This document shows, piece after piece, positions 1 to 10,800 of a DNA stretch of 64,000 nucleotides. A program made the position numbers and the translations under genes. Positions within the stretch are counted from its first letter, which is position 1. Each line of letters starts with the position of its first letter. The notes below the pieces were generated by a model. The model had not been told where the DNA came from. It ran no database searches and saw only the letters and a list, made by a program, of their open reading frames with translations. This DNA is from an uncultured Chlorobiaceae bacterium (GTDB taxonomy: Bacteria > Bacteroidota > Chlorobiia > Chlorobiales > Chlorobiaceae), in assembly GCA_903836465.1 (NCBI GenBank), contig CAILRB010000032.1:1-64000 (forward strand), given 5' to 3'.

Positions 1-1
1 C

Positions 2-220
2 AAAACGCTGAATGAAATCGGTCAGGAATTTGGAGTACACCCCGTTCAGGTCGGCAAGTGGAAGAAAGAACTGCAGGAACAGGCATCGAGCTTGTTTGAT
101 GCCAAACGGGGTCCAAAACCAGTTGAACCGTCTGCTGATCCGGAAAAACTTTATACTGAAATCGGTCGGTTAAAGGTAGAACTTGACTGGCTTAAAAAAA
201 AGTCTGGGCTGTCCCTATGA
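2..220 (+). CDS. IS3-family transposase OrfA, C-terminal part
   Basis: Open frame from window start to TGA at 218-220; HTH_Tnp_1-like sequence ending EIGRLKVELDWLKKKSGLSL. Confidence 0.8.
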   Translation, partial: KTLNEIGQEFGVHPVQVGKWKKELQEQASSLFDAKRGPKPVEPSADPEKLYTEIGRLKVELDWLKKKSGLSL

Positions 221-1146
221 GTGTGCGTAGATGGTGGATCAGCGACAAAGAGTCATTGCCTGTGGCAAAGCAATGTGTCCTTGCGTCCGTTAATCGTTCG
301 ACGGTATATTTGCCTTCTATCGTTTTGTTTCCTGATGCAGGAGAGTTGCTGTTGCTTGAACTGATCGATAAGGAGTACACCAGGCATCCATTTTATGGCA
401 GCCGTAAAATCATGCACTATCTGCGTAACGAGGGTTACAAGATCAACCGGAAACGGGTTCAGCGGCTTATGAGAATGTTGGGGTTGGCCGGTATGGCACC
501 GGGCCCAAACACCAGCAAACCGCATCCAAAGAACAAGATATACCCTTATCTATTGCGGGGAATCGATGTCACAAGACCAAACCAAGTCTGGTCGACTGAC
601 ATCACCTATATTCGCCTTCCAAAGGGTTTTATGTATCTGGTGGCAGTCATTGACTGGTATTCTCGGAAAGTACTCTCCTGGAGGTTATCGAACTCGCTGG
701 AAAGCACCTTTTGCGTTGACTGTCTGCAAGAAGCGTTACGGAAGTACGGGACACCGGAAATCGTCAACACCGATCAGGGTGCACAGTTTACGAGTACCGC
801 CTTTATAGGAGCGCTCAAGGAGCACCAATCCATCAGTATCAGCATGGATGGACGTGGCAGAGCACTGGACAACATCTTTGTCGAACGGCTCTGGCGGAGT
901 GTCAAACATGAGGATATTTATCTGAAAGGTTACTCCACCGCAGCAGAATTACAGTGCGGATTAAAGGAATATTTTGTATTGTTTAACGTCGAGAGGCCGC
1001 ATCAGTCGTTGGGTTACAGTACGCCAGATAAGGTTTACCGAGCCGCTGTCGGGGGCGGCGCAAGAGTAGTTGACAAGTATAATAAGATGAACAAGCAGAC
1101 AGAAGAGTTAAAGGAAAAAGAGGGGCAGCGCCTTTCCGCTGCATGA
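217..1146 (+). CDS. IS3-family transposase OrfB (rve/DDE integrase)
   Basis: HTH_21-like 'YTRHPFYGSRKIMHYLRNEGYKINRKRVQRLMRMLGL', then DDE motifs 'WSTDITYI', 'NTDQGAQFTS', 'ERLWRSVKHEDIYLKGY', 'HQSLGYSTPDKVY'. Confidence 0.95.
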   Translation: MSVRRWWISDKESLPVAKQCVLASVNRSTVYLPSIVLFPDAGELLLLELIDKEYTRHPFYGSRKIMHYLRNEGYKINRKRVQRLMRMLGLAGMAPGPNTSKPHPKNKIYPYLLRGIDVTRPNQVWSTDITYIRLPKGFMYLVAVIDWYSRKVLSWRLSNSLESTFCVDCLQEALRKYGTPEIVNTDQGAQFTSTAFIGALKEHQSISISMDGRGRALDNIFVERLWRSVKHEDIYLKGYSTAAELQCGLKEYFVLFNVERPHQSLGYSTPDKVYRAAVGGGARVVDKYNKMNKQTEELKEKEGQRLSAA

Positions 1147-1151
1147 ATAGG

Positions 1152-1982
1152 TCAGGTTACCAACTTAAACTCAGCCACTTTTTGTCTACCGGCTGGGGTC
1201 CACTTTAACTGCCCCGATACACCATAGCACCAATTTATTCCTGATTTTCGGACAAACTCATCCTCTATATCATCCCAAATCCCACTACCACCGTCTTTGT
1301 CTGCATCCGTTCTATAACCACTTTCCTCAATAAACCTACTAAAACTAGCAACTGTTACCGTATAACGGCTCATGTAAAAATTATTTAACCGAACCTCATG
1401 TTGCGTTTCATCACTACTATGTTCAGCATCACTCTCTGGACTGCCCATAACAAATTCATCACCTCGAATAAGCACAAAGTTGGTGAGAGTCAGTGATTTA
1501 TCAAAAAAAGGGTGGAACATAACTTTACTTTCAGGCGGTCTACCAGCAGCAAAATTTGGTTTGTCCTGTAAGATGTCTGAAACGGCAAATGCAGCTTGAA
1601 TGATTGCAGCAATAGCCACAAGGCATTGCTGAAATTGTTGATGAGTAGCATCGTTATTCCAACTGGAAATATTTGCTGTTTGAATACGTTTAAAGCCAAA
1701 AGGGGGTTCAATAGCATCGAGTAAAAGTGGCACTAAAATGCCTTTTTGTTTGGCATATTCGGCTTCTTCTATCACCCACTCGGATCGTACCGAATGCGAT
1801 GACCAAGCAACCAGTATGCAATGCGACTCAAGCAACGCTTGTTCAATAAAGCTATGCCACGTTTTGCCAATTGGTATGGTCCTATCCCAAAATACACGCC
1901 ATCCTTGCAGCTCCAGACAGTGCACAATTGGTCTCACACGCAGCTCATCTTCATGGGCATAGCTTACAAAAATATCGGGCAT
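1152..1982 (-). pseudogene. TIR domain-SUMF1 (formylglycine-generating enzyme-like) protein, 3' truncated by the IS
   Basis: N-terminal TIR 'MPDIFVSYAHEDELRVRPIVHCLELQGWRVFWDRTIPIGKTW'; SUMF1-like 'FVMGSPESDAEHSSDETQHEVRLNNFYMSRYTVTVASFSRFIEESGY'. The last ~17 residues (WTPAGRQKVAEFKLVT) are encoded by the IS terminus. Confidence 0.85.
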
Positions 1983-2069
1983 GAATTTCAGTTAGGTTTA
2001 GTTGGTTGCTCAGAATATAGCAAGTAACCCTCTTTTTCTTATACGCCCAGAACACCAACACGACCCACA

Positions 2070-3488
2070 TCACCCCATCCCCCCCAATTGCCGCAACAAA
2101 TCTTTCCGCGCCATGCCGTACATGTGCACATACAGCAAATTGAACATCAGCACCGCCGACCGCAGCCGGGGCGCACGCATAGCACGCTTCACGGCATTCT
2201 GCACGGTAAAAACGCGGCTCGTCAGCGCGGTATAACTCGGAATAAACTCTTGCAAAGGAATGCGCAAGGGCTTGTACAACATCTCCTGCCCCCATGAAAA
2301 CTTGAAAGCGTCGTGGTCATCCGGGGAGTGGAGCAGTCGTCCTTCGAGTGCCAGCCTGTTAAAAACGCCAGTGCCGGGAATGGGGCGCAGGAGGTTGATG
2401 CCGGGCACATCGACACCGGTCTCTTCGATAAAGGCTTCGAGTTGCGCGGGTAGTTCGAGGGTGTCTTCGTCGAGGCCGTAGATGAAGCTGCCGTAGACGC
2501 ATATCCCTGCCTGGCGGATATGCTTGATGCACTCAAGCTGGCGGGCAGCGGGGTTGTGGAACTTCTTGTGGGCATGGTTGCTGCCATCGGTGAGGCTCTC
2601 GATGCCGATAAGGAGGGCACCACAGCCGGAGCGGGCAAAGGCGTCGAGCAGTCGGGGCTTTTCGCCAAGGGCTGTGGTGGCCTGGCCTACCCATTTGATC
2701 CTGAAGGGCTCCAGTTGGCGAAAAAGCTGTTCGGCATACTCTTCGTCGGCGTTGATGGTGTCGTCGAGAAAGAAGAAAATCCGTTTGTCCTCTTTCAGAA
2801 AGGTTTCAACCTCCCTGAGAACAGCGGGAATGCTTCGGTGGCGCAGACGGTGGCCATTCATGACATGCACGTTGCAGAAGTCGCAACTGAAGGGGCAGCC
2901 TCGGGTGGTCTGCACCACGTTGGTGGTGAAGTAGCTCTTGATGTCGAGGGCACTCTTCCCAACAACACGCTCAATCGAGAGGTCGGGAAAGGTGGCAACC
3001 CGATACTCCGGCTTGAGGGTGCCAGCAAGCAGATCCTCCTGCACGTCTCGCCAGATATCGTCGGCCTCGCCAATGACGAGCGCGTCGGCATGGTCACGGC
3101 ATTGCTCGGGGAAGATGGAGACGTAAGGGCCACCGAGCACCACCTTGATGCCTCTGGAGCGAAGCGCCCGGGCAAGCTCAAAGGCTGGCCTGACGGCACC
3201 GGTCTGGACGCTGATACCAGCCATGTCCCAGTGCTGGTCGAGCGGCAGCTTCTCGAAACGCAGATCGCAGAAGGTCTGGCTCACGCCCGCCACTTTCTGG
3301 GAGCTGAGAATCATCAACGCCAACGGTGGAATGGCGAACTGTGCCCGCCGGATGATGTTACTCAGGGCGGTGTCTTTGAAGGTGCTGAAGAGACTTCGTT
3401 TGGCTGAGGCATCTTCCAGGGAAGCTGCACCATCAACACCGCTATCAGCTTGAATAAAAATGAGTAGTACTTTTTTCTCAACAGCCAT
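2070..3488 (-). CDS. B12-binding domain radical SAM protein
   Basis: Cobalamin-binding-like N-terminus (GISVQTGAVRPAFELARALRSRGIKVVLGGPYVSIFPEQC) and radical SAM CxxxCxxC 'TTRGCPFSCDFCNV'. Confidence 0.85.
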   Translation of the reverse strand: MAVEKKVLLIFIQADSGVDGAASLEDASAKRSLFSTFKDTALSNIIRRAQFAIPPLALMILSSQKVAGVSQTFCDLRFEKLPLDQHWDMAGISVQTGAVRPAFELARALRSRGIKVVLGGPYVSIFPEQCRDHADALVIGEADDIWRDVQEDLLAGTLKPEYRVATFPDLSIERVVGKSALDIKSYFTTNVVQTTRGCPFSCDFCNVHVMNGHRLRHRSIPAVLREVETFLKEDKRIFFFLDDTINADEEYAEQLFRQLEPFRIKWVGQATTALGEKPRLLDAFARSGCGALLIGIESLTDGSNHAHKKFHNPAARQLECIKHIRQAGICVYGSFIYGLDEDTLELPAQLEAFIEETGVDVPGINLLRPIPGTGVFNRLALEGRLLHSPDDHDAFKFSWGQEMLYKPLRIPLQEFIPSYTALTSRVFTVQNAVKRAMRAPRLRSAVLMFNLLYVHMYGMARKDLLRQLGGMG

Positions 3489-3540
3489 ATATTACCTGTC
3501 AAAGGCAACGTGTGTGCCTTTATCTAACGTTTAATTTTCT

Positions 3541-3654
3541 CATCCATCACTCATCACTCATCATCCATCATTCATCATCCATCATTCATCATCCATCATT
3601 CATCATCCATCATTCATCATCCATCATTCATCATCCATCATCCATCATTCATCA
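3541..3654. repeat. 14-bp tandem repeat array (CATCCATCATTCAT, degenerate at the edges)
   Basis: Direct reading of repeated catccatcattcat units between the radical SAM gene and the mutS stop codon. Confidence 0.9.
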
Positions 3655-6270
3655 ATAGCCTCCCCCGTTCCGGGCCAGCTCCTGCAACTTTTTCAGCTCC
3701 AGCAGAGCATCAAGCGGGGTGAGCCGGTCGATATCAAGCGACTCAACGGCTTTGCGAAGCTGGTTGTCGGCCTCTTCAAACAGGCTGATCTGCATACTTT
3801 TTATTTTGGGTGGACGGTTCGGGGGAATTTCGATATCGCGCTTCTCCATCCCCGCAAGAATCTCTTTGGCGCGGGTAATCACCTCTACCGGCATTCCCGC
3901 CATTTTGGCCACCTCAATGCCGTAGCTGTTGTCGGTGGAGCCCCGAACAATCTTGCGCAGAAAAATCACCCTGTCAGCAGTCTCAACAACGGTGGCGTTG
4001 TAGTTGACCACGCCCGGCAGACGGCTCTCCAGTTCGGCAAGTTCATGGTAATGGGTGGCAAAGAGGGTCTTGGCGCCAATTGACCGACAGATATATTCGC
4101 TCATTGACCAGGCAATGGACATGCCATCGAAGGTGCTGGTTCCCCGCCCTATCTCGTCGAGCAGCAGCAGGCTTCTGGATGTGGCATTGTTGAGAATGCT
4201 GGCTGCCTCATTCATCTCAACCAGAAAGGTGCTCTCACCGGAGGCAAGGTTGTCGGAAGCGCCGACCCGTGTGAAGATGCGGTCAACCAGCCCGATCTCC
4301 GCCCGCTCCGCCGGAACAAAACTCCCCGCCTGCGCCAGCAGCACAATCAGCCCGATCTGGCGCAGAAAAGAGCTTTTTCCAGCCATGTTGGGACCGGTAA
4401 TCATCAGCATCTTCTGCTTCTCGTCAAAATGGCAGTCGTTCGGCACGTAAGGCTCTTCAACGCTCATCATCCTTTCAAGCACGGGATGACGGCCACCAAC
4501 AATGAAGAGCTTTTCGTGCTCCATAATCTCCGGTTTGCAGTAGCCGTATTCAACCGCAGAGAGGGCAAAAGAGCAGAGCGAATCAATTTCAGCGATGAGA
4601 GCGGCGTTTTCCTGTATCCCTGATGCCTGTTCGGCAATAAGGAGGCAGAGGTCGTGAAAGAGCTGTGCTTCGAGCACCAGGCTTTTCTCTTCGGCATTGA
4701 GAATCTTCTCCTCGTACTCTTTCAAGGCGGGAATGGTGTAGCGCTCGGCGTTGACAAGGGTCTGCTTCTTTTCGTAATAGGCGGGAACCTTGTCGCTGTT
4801 GGCGCGACTGATTTCGATGTAGTAGCCGAACACCTTGTTGAAACTCACCTTGAGCGATGAGATGGTCGTGGCTGCCCGCTCCTCCTGCTGAATCTGCAAA
4901 AGCCGGTCTTTGGCGGTCGAGGCAACTGAACGAAGATCATCGAGCTCGGCGTTGTAACCAGCGCGGATGTAGCCGCCATCACGCATTGAGGCACCAGATT
5001 CGGGATCAATCGCCTCCTCAATTCGCAAAGCAAGCTCCGGCAACGGCTGCAACGTAAACGCCAGCGATCCCAACCGGGCTGAACCAGCCTGATGCAGCAG
5101 CTCCTGAATCTTCGGAATGGCAGAGAGCGAGAGGCCAAGCTGGCGAACCTCGCGAGGAATGGTGCGGAAGGTTGCAATACGGGCAAGCGAGCGCTCAAGA
5201 TCGTTGATGGCCGACATCTGCTCGCTGAGCCCCTCACGCAACGCCCGGTTCCCGGTCAGCTCCCCAACCGCATCGAGGCGCAGCCTGATCTCCTCAACTT
5301 TTTTCAGGGGTCGCTGAAGCCAGCGCCGGATCAGCCGGGCACCCATGGGGTTGCGCGTGCGATCCATCACTTGAAGCAGACTTCCGTTCAATGTGCCATC
5401 CTGCATGGAGGAGATAATCTCAAGATTGCGCTTGGTCTGCTGATCGAGCGTCATGTACTCGGCGTTATGCAGCTCCCCGATGCGGGTAATGTAGTGCAGG
5501 CGATTCTGCCGCGTCTCCTCAAGATACTGAAGCACCACGCCAGCCGCCACCCTGCCAGCACGGTTGCTCTCAATGCCAAAACCCTTCAGCGAGTGGGTCT
5601 TGAACTGCCGCGCCAGCACCTCCTGCGCCTGCTCTTCACTGAACATCCACGACTCAACCTCCGTCACCAGCGTCTCCGGCGGCAGCGCTTTTTTCAGCAG
5701 TTCGGCACGCTCTCTCTCGGCAGAGGAGACCAGAATTTCCGAGGGGTGAAGTGACAGAAGAAAATCCTTGAGCTCTTCGGGGCGCAATGAGGCAATTTTG
5801 AATTCAGCCGTAGTGACATCAATAAAGGCCACTCCGGCAAGCAGCGTTCTCCCCTCTTTGACATAAGCCACAGCAGAGAGATAGTTGTTGTGCCGGTCGT
5901 CGAGCAGCTTGTCGCTGTAGGTAACGCCCGGAGTAATAATGTCGGTGATCTCGCGGCGAACAATTCCTTTGGCATCCGCAGGATCTTCAACCTGGTCGCA
6001 AACCGCCACCTTGAACCCTTTTTTCACCAGTTTGGCAATGTACCCTTCGCTGGCATGGTGGGGAAAGCCCGCCATGGGGATATCGACGGTGCGCTTGGTC
6101 AGCACAATGTTCAGTGCGGTTGCGACCGTGACGGCATCGTCAAAAAAGGTTTCGTAAAAATCGCCCACCCTGAAGAGCAGCAGAAAATCGGGGTACCGCT
6201 CCTTGACCTCCAGATACTGCCGCATCATTGGGGAGTGCTCTTTCTGGGTGGTGCCCTCTGCTTTGCTCAT
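3652..6270 (-). CDS. mutS: DNA mismatch repair protein MutS
   Basis: 872 aa; '[34 protein letters not shown]' and the Walker A region '[33 protein letters not shown]'. Confidence 0.98.
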   Translation of the reverse strand: MSKAEGTTQKEHSPMMRQYLEVKERYPDFLLLFRVGDFYETFFDDAVTVATALNIVLTKRTVDIPMAGFPHHASEGYIAKLVKKGFKVAVCDQVEDPADAKGIVRREITDIITPGVTYSDKLLDDRHNNYLSAVAYVKEGRTLLAGVAFIDVTTAEFKIASLRPEELKDFLLSLHPSEILVSSAERERAELLKKALPPETLVTEVESWMFSEEQAQEVLARQFKTHSLKGFGIESNRAGRVAAGVVLQYLEETRQNRLHYITRIGELHNAEYMTLDQQTKRNLEIISSMQDGTLNGSLLQVMDRTRNPMGARLIRRWLQRPLKKVEEIRLRLDAVGELTGNRALREGLSEQMSAINDLERSLARIATFRTIPREVRQLGLSLSAIPKIQELLHQAGSARLGSLAFTLQPLPELALRIEEAIDPESGASMRDGGYIRAGYNAELDDLRSVASTAKDRLLQIQQEERAATTISSLKVSFNKVFGYYIEISRANSDKVPAYYEKKQTLVNAERYTIPALKEYEEKILNAEEKSLVLEAQLFHDLCLLIAEQASGIQENAALIAEIDSLCSFALSAVEYGYCKPEIMEHEKLFIVGGRHPVLERMMSVEEPYVPNDCHFDEKQKMLMITGPNMAGKSSFLRQIGLIVLLAQAGSFVPAERAEIGLVDRIFTRVGASDNLASGESTFLVEMNEAASILNNATSRSLLLLDEIGRGTSTFDGMSIAWSMSEYICRSIGAKTLFATHYHELAELESRLPGVVNYNATVVETADRVIFLRKIVRGSTDNSYGIEVAKMAGMPVEVITRAKEILAGMEKRDIEIPPNRPPKIKSMQISLFEEADNQLRKAVESLDIDRLTPLDALLELKKLQELARNGGGY

Positions 6271-6454
6271 AAGATCTTCAGCGACAGTTAATCAGGTTTC
6301 AGCGGCAACACATGGCCGCTTTTTGAAAAAGAAGCTACTTCAGCGCAGCTTAATAAACAAGCGCGAGGAATCGTGGGTTTCTCTCTTGACAAACGCTGCA
6401 AGAAAAGGTTATGTTGTCAACAATAGTCCTGAACATCCATCATCGGCCGAAACT

Positions 6455-6895
6455 ATGGAAATTCTTCATACCCTGCTGCGCTTTCTGCACATCACCTCTT
6501 TTGCTGCATGGTTCGGTTCAGTTCTTGCCTCAATCTATTTTCTTAAAACCATTGAAGACAAGCTCACCGGTACTGCAGGCAATACCGCCGAATACAGCTC
6601 ACTGCTACAGCGTTACATCAAGCTTGAAACCAAAATTGCCGACAGCGGTTTCAAGATGGTCATTGTCACCGGCATCCTGCTGGCAGCACTCTATCACGGC
6701 TGGACGATCTGGGTGTTTGTAAAAATCGCCCTGATTGTGGTTCAGGTGGCCCTCACCCTTGGCTATATCACCCGATCCATACGCACACTCAGCTACCCAT
6801 GCTCCATCGCTGAGTACAAGCGCTGGTATCACCTCTTCACCATTTCGCTCTCCATGTTTGCACTGGTACTGACGGTCAGCTTTTTCCTGCTTTGA
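6455..6895 (+). CDS. Small integral membrane protein, conserved hypothetical
   Basis: ATG at 6455 in the 6203..6895 ORF gives MEILHTLLRFLHITSFAAWFGSVLASIYFLKTIE... with about four hydrophobic segments. Confidence 0.65.
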   Translation: MEILHTLLRFLHITSFAAWFGSVLASIYFLKTIEDKLTGTAGNTAEYSSLLQRYIKLETKIADSGFKMVIVTGILLAALYHGWTIWVFVKIALIVVQVALTLGYITRSIRTLSYPCSIAEYKRWYHLFTISLSMFALVLTVSFFLL

Positions 6896-6904
6896 TGACG
6901 ATTG

Positions 6905-6930
6905 TGTCGCAGATGCCTCGGCCTTGATTG
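6905..6930 (+). pseudogene. Scar matching the 5' end of a DUF3368/PIN gene
   Basis: 26-bp exact match (tgtcgcagatgcctcggccttgattg) to 13887..13912, the start of the DUF3368 gene. Confidence 0.7.
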
Positions 6931-7092
6931 TATGAACTTGGGCGTATGGAGGGCAAAGAGAGGGGATTGAGTATTGGAATTGATATGAGAAAACTTGATG
7001 TTGCCAAGCGGTTGGTGGAACATGGGATGCGCATAGGGATAGCTGTCAGTGATGCTCTCTTTCTGCTATTTTTCTTTATATTTGTGACGTAG
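6931..7092 (+). pseudogene. C-terminal fragment of an Rpn-family (PD-(D/E)XK) nuclease
   Basis: Frame from 6931: YELGRMEGKERGLSIGIDMRKLDVAKRLVEHGM..., resembling the intact Rpn C-terminus at ~17388-17540 (YGLGRIEGREEGIETGIEQGKLDVAERLVAKGM). Confidence 0.75.
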
Positions 7093-7104
7093 CAATCCAG
7101 CATA

Positions 7105-7383
7105 TTGAACATCATGCAATTTGAGTTTGATCCTGAAAAAAGCAGAGTAAATAAAGCGAAACACGGCATTGACTTTGTTGAGGCTCAACGGTTGTGGGAC
7201 GATAGTGATCTTGTTGAGATTTTGGCAAGGACTACGGTAGAGGCCCGGTTTATTGTTATTGGCCGGATTTCAGACCGATGCTGGTCGGGGGTCATAACGT
7301 ACAGAGGTGAAACCATAAGAATAATTTCAGTAAGGAGATCCCGCACTGAGGAGGTAACAGTTTATGAAAGCAGAAGAGTTTGA
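7105..7383 (+). CDS. BrnT family toxin
   Basis: 'MQFEFDPEKSRVNKAKHGIDFVEAQRLWDD...IGRISDRCWSGVITYRGETIRIISVRRSRTEEVTVYES' is a typical BrnT sequence. Confidence 0.92.
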   Translation: MNIMQFEFDPEKSRVNKAKHGIDFVEAQRLWDDSDLVEILARTTVEARFIVIGRISDRCWSGVITYRGETIRIISVRRSRTEEVTVYESRRV

Positions 7384-7591
7384 CAAAGCATTTGATGAAG
7401 GTGGAGATATCACCCCCTACCTTGATTTGAGTAAAGCAAGACGGATACAACAGGAACATAAACGGGTCAATGTTGATTTTCCAGTGTGGATGATTGACTC
7501 GCTTGATAAAGAGGCAACACGTCTTGGCGTATCTCGTCAGTCAGTGATAAAAGTGTGGCTTGGCGAACGCCTGCAACAGCAGAAGGAATAA
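7364..7591 (+). CDS. BrnA-like/CopG family antitoxin
   Basis: Overlaps the brnT-like gene; 'KRVNVDFPVWMIDSLDKEATRLGVSRQSVIKVWLGERL' RHH-type sequence. Confidence 0.85.
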   Translation: MKAEEFDKAFDEGGDITPYLDLSKARRIQQEHKRVNVDFPVWMIDSLDKEATRLGVSRQSVIKVWLGERLQQQKE

Positions 7592-7804
7592 ATCCTGAGT
7601 GCTTTCTGAAATATAGAGTTACAGGTCAACAATCAGGACACCGCCTTAAAATCGGGATGCCTGGAAACCTGAGCAAATGGCCCACAGAAAAGCATTTCAC
7701 TTTAGGGGCTGACTCTTGGAACAAGCCAAAGCGGCAAGCACTTCGGAAGTGCAGCAACCTGCTCACAAGGCTCTACGATATCAACACTTCAACGGATCTG
7801 TAAC

Positions 7805-10800
7805 ATGGCAAAAACAATGCTCTTCATCGACAGTCGGGTTAACGATCTTGACTTGTTGGTTTCGCAATTTGAAGCAGGAACGGAGTATAAGGTACTTGAT
7901 GCCAGTTATGACGGTTTGCTCCAGATGCAAGAGTCGCTTGCGGGCAAAAGCGACTACAGTTCGATACAGATCATTTCGCATGGCGCTATGGGTGCGATTA
8001 CTATTGGCAGTACTGTTCTGAACTCGAACAACCTTTTGCAGTATCAGTTACAGCTTGACAACATTGGGCACGCCTTGACCGATAGCGGAGACCTGTTGCT
8101 TTATGGCTGCAACGTTGGCGTTGATGCGACTGGGCGGCAGTTTGTTGAGACTCTGGCGCAGCTCACCGGTGCCGATGTTGCTGCTTCGGATGATGTGACG
8201 GGTGGGGCTACAGCGGGAGGAGACTGGGTGCTGGAATCGGCAACTGGTCCGATTGAGTCGGTAGTGCCTGTAGCAGAAGAGGACTTGCAGCAATATGAGC
8301 ATACGCTTTTTGATTTCTCAGAAGATTATGTTTTAGCGCAAATGTCGCTTGTGGCATATGAGGATGACCCTTTACATACAGATAACGTCCCTGCAAAAAA
8401 TGCTTGGATCAGCTTGTATAATGATGGCTGGCGAATAATGATTGATGCGAGTCGCTGGTTTAAAGGTATCATACCTTTGCCTGATTTAACGGCTGTTGCC
8501 CCGACAATAGAGTATGACAATGGTTTTGCTGCAACAGTTTTTATGCGTGAAAATAAAATTGTTATTGCTTACAGAGGAACAGATACTTCGGATTTATTAG
8601 GTGATGATGGTGCCGATGCTGCATTGAACAGTATTTTTCCTGCTTGGCATCTTCAATTTACTGATGCTCTAAAATTGGCGTATGATCTTCAAGTGCAATA
8701 TCCAGATGTTGATATAAATGTGACAGGACATTCATTAGGTGGATCATTGGCACAAGTTGTTACACAGATGTTCGGGTTTTCAGGAGCTGCTTTTGACCCT
8801 TTAGGAGCTAAAAATATTGTTGCTTCTTTCTGTTTTCAAGAACTGGCAAAAGTTTATAATCCAGACTTTCTTAGAGGTGTGGGAGCCTCTAGTTCATTTA
8901 CAAATTACTGTGTGGTAAATTCGCTTCTTTCCGGTTTTCTTTTTGGTCGACACATTGGAAATACTTATGATCTTTGGGGTCCCAATAGTCTTCTTTTGTA
9001 TACTCCTGCCTATGTATTCCCTGGTATTAACGAAATACATAAAATGCAAAATATTTTGGCATTGATTGGTGCTAAAGTAGATAATGCAATAAATATTCCA
9101 GGTACTGATGGACCTGACGCTCTCTGGGGTAATTTGCATAACAATCTCATTGAGGGCTTCGCCGGGAATGATATCATTTTTGGAAATGAAGGCGACGACA
9201 CTATTTACGGTGGCTCTGGTGATGATATAATATCTGGAGGCACTGGACGAGATAAGGTTGTGTTCAGCGGCAACTTTGCGGATTACATCATCAGTTACAG
9301 TGGTGAAAAAATTCTGTATACCGTTGAAGATAAAATATCTGGCAGAGATGGTGTCGATATAATCAGTTTAGTTGAAAATTTCCAATTTTCTGATCGAGTA
9401 GTTACTGCGGCAAACTCCCTTACCGATACAGCTCCGCCAATACCACCAAAAGAAGAAATTGAAACCACAACAATGTTTCCGGGACATACCATGGGTGGGT
9501 GGAGAAATGGTTCTGCTTTCGCAGCTATTCGAGAAGATGGGTCGGTCGTCACCTGGGGAAGTAGTGGGAGTGGCGGAGATAGCAGTGCAGTCGCGAGTGA
9601 ATTAGATGGTAGAGATGATAGCAAAGATGTACTGCAAATATTTTCTACTTATGATGCATTTGCAGCATTGCGGAAAGATGGATCGGTTGTTTCTTGGGGA
9701 TGGCCGATATATGACCCAATGTTCTCTGATATTGTAGAGCAACCTCGACTGGATGGCAGTGATGATAGCAATCATGTAATGGAGATTTTTTCTAGCAGGG
9801 ATGCCTTTGCTGCGATACAGAAAGACGGATCGGTAGTAACTTGGGGTAGTAGATGGTGTGGCGGAGATAGCAGCGCAGTCGCGAGTGAATTAGATGGTAG
9901 TATCGATAGTAAAGATGTAGTACAAGTATTTTCTACAGATACCGCGTTTGCTGCGTTACGGAAAGATGGGTCGGTCGTTACTTGGGGATCTAACGAATCT
10001 TATGTATCTGATGTTACTTCAGTGACTAATGAGTTAGATGGTCGTGACGATAGCAAAGATGTAGTTCAAGTATTTTCAACGATCGGTTATTTTGCAGCAT
10101 TGCGAAAAGATGGATCGGTTGTTACTTGGGGAGTATACGGAGGGAATGGCTCTGAGATGACGATTGTATTAGATGGTAGTGATGATAGCAAAGATGTAGT
10201 TCAAGTATTTTCTACCAATTTCGCGTTTGCTGCGTTACGGAAAGATGGGTCGGTTGTTACTTGGGGAGGATATGGTGGAGATAGCAATGCAGTAGCGAGT
10301 AAATTAGATGGTAGTGACGATAGCAAAGATGTAATACAAGTATTTTCTACATGGACTGCATTTGCTGCGTTACGGAAAGATGGGTCGGTTGTTACTTGGG
10401 GGTTATTTGGTGGAGATAGCAGTGCAGTCGCGAGTGAATTAGATGGTATTGGCGATAGTAAAGATGTAGTGCAAGTATTTTCTACAGCGGCTGCCTTTGC
10501 GGCATTGCGAAAAGATGGATCGGTCGTCACCTGGGGAAGCAATGATTATTATGGCGGAGATAGCAGTGCAGTCGCGAGTGAATTAGATGGTATTGACGAT
10601 AGTAAAGATGTAGTGCAAGTATTTTCTACACTGGGCGCCTTTGCAGCATTAAGAATGGATGGTTCTGTAATTGCTTGGGGAGGCAGTGATATCAGTGATA
10701 ATGGCGGAGATAGCAGCGCAGTCGCGAGTGAATTAGATGGTAGTGATGACAGTAAAGATGTAGTTAAAGTATTTTCTACAGCGGCTGCCTTTGCTGCATT

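Larger units (their letters stand above)
1..1202 (+). mobile_element. IS3-family insertion sequence (5' part outside window)
   Basis: Tail of an OrfA HTH protein (TLNEIGQEFGVHPVQVGKWKKELQEQA...) overlaps an OrfB integrase by ATGA. Putative right end is ...CTACCGGCTGGGGTCCA near 1202 (TGGACCCC when read inward). Confidence 0.85.

Noticed and set aside
2520-3407. 295-aa + strand ORF
   Set aside because: Antisense to the B12-binding radical SAM gene; no recognizable domain.
3541-3654. Regularly repeated sequence that could be taken for a CRISPR array
   Set aside because: Period is only 14 bp with no spacers; it is a simple tandem repeat.
5092-5754. 220-aa + strand ORF
   Set aside because: Antisense to mutS; shadow ORF.
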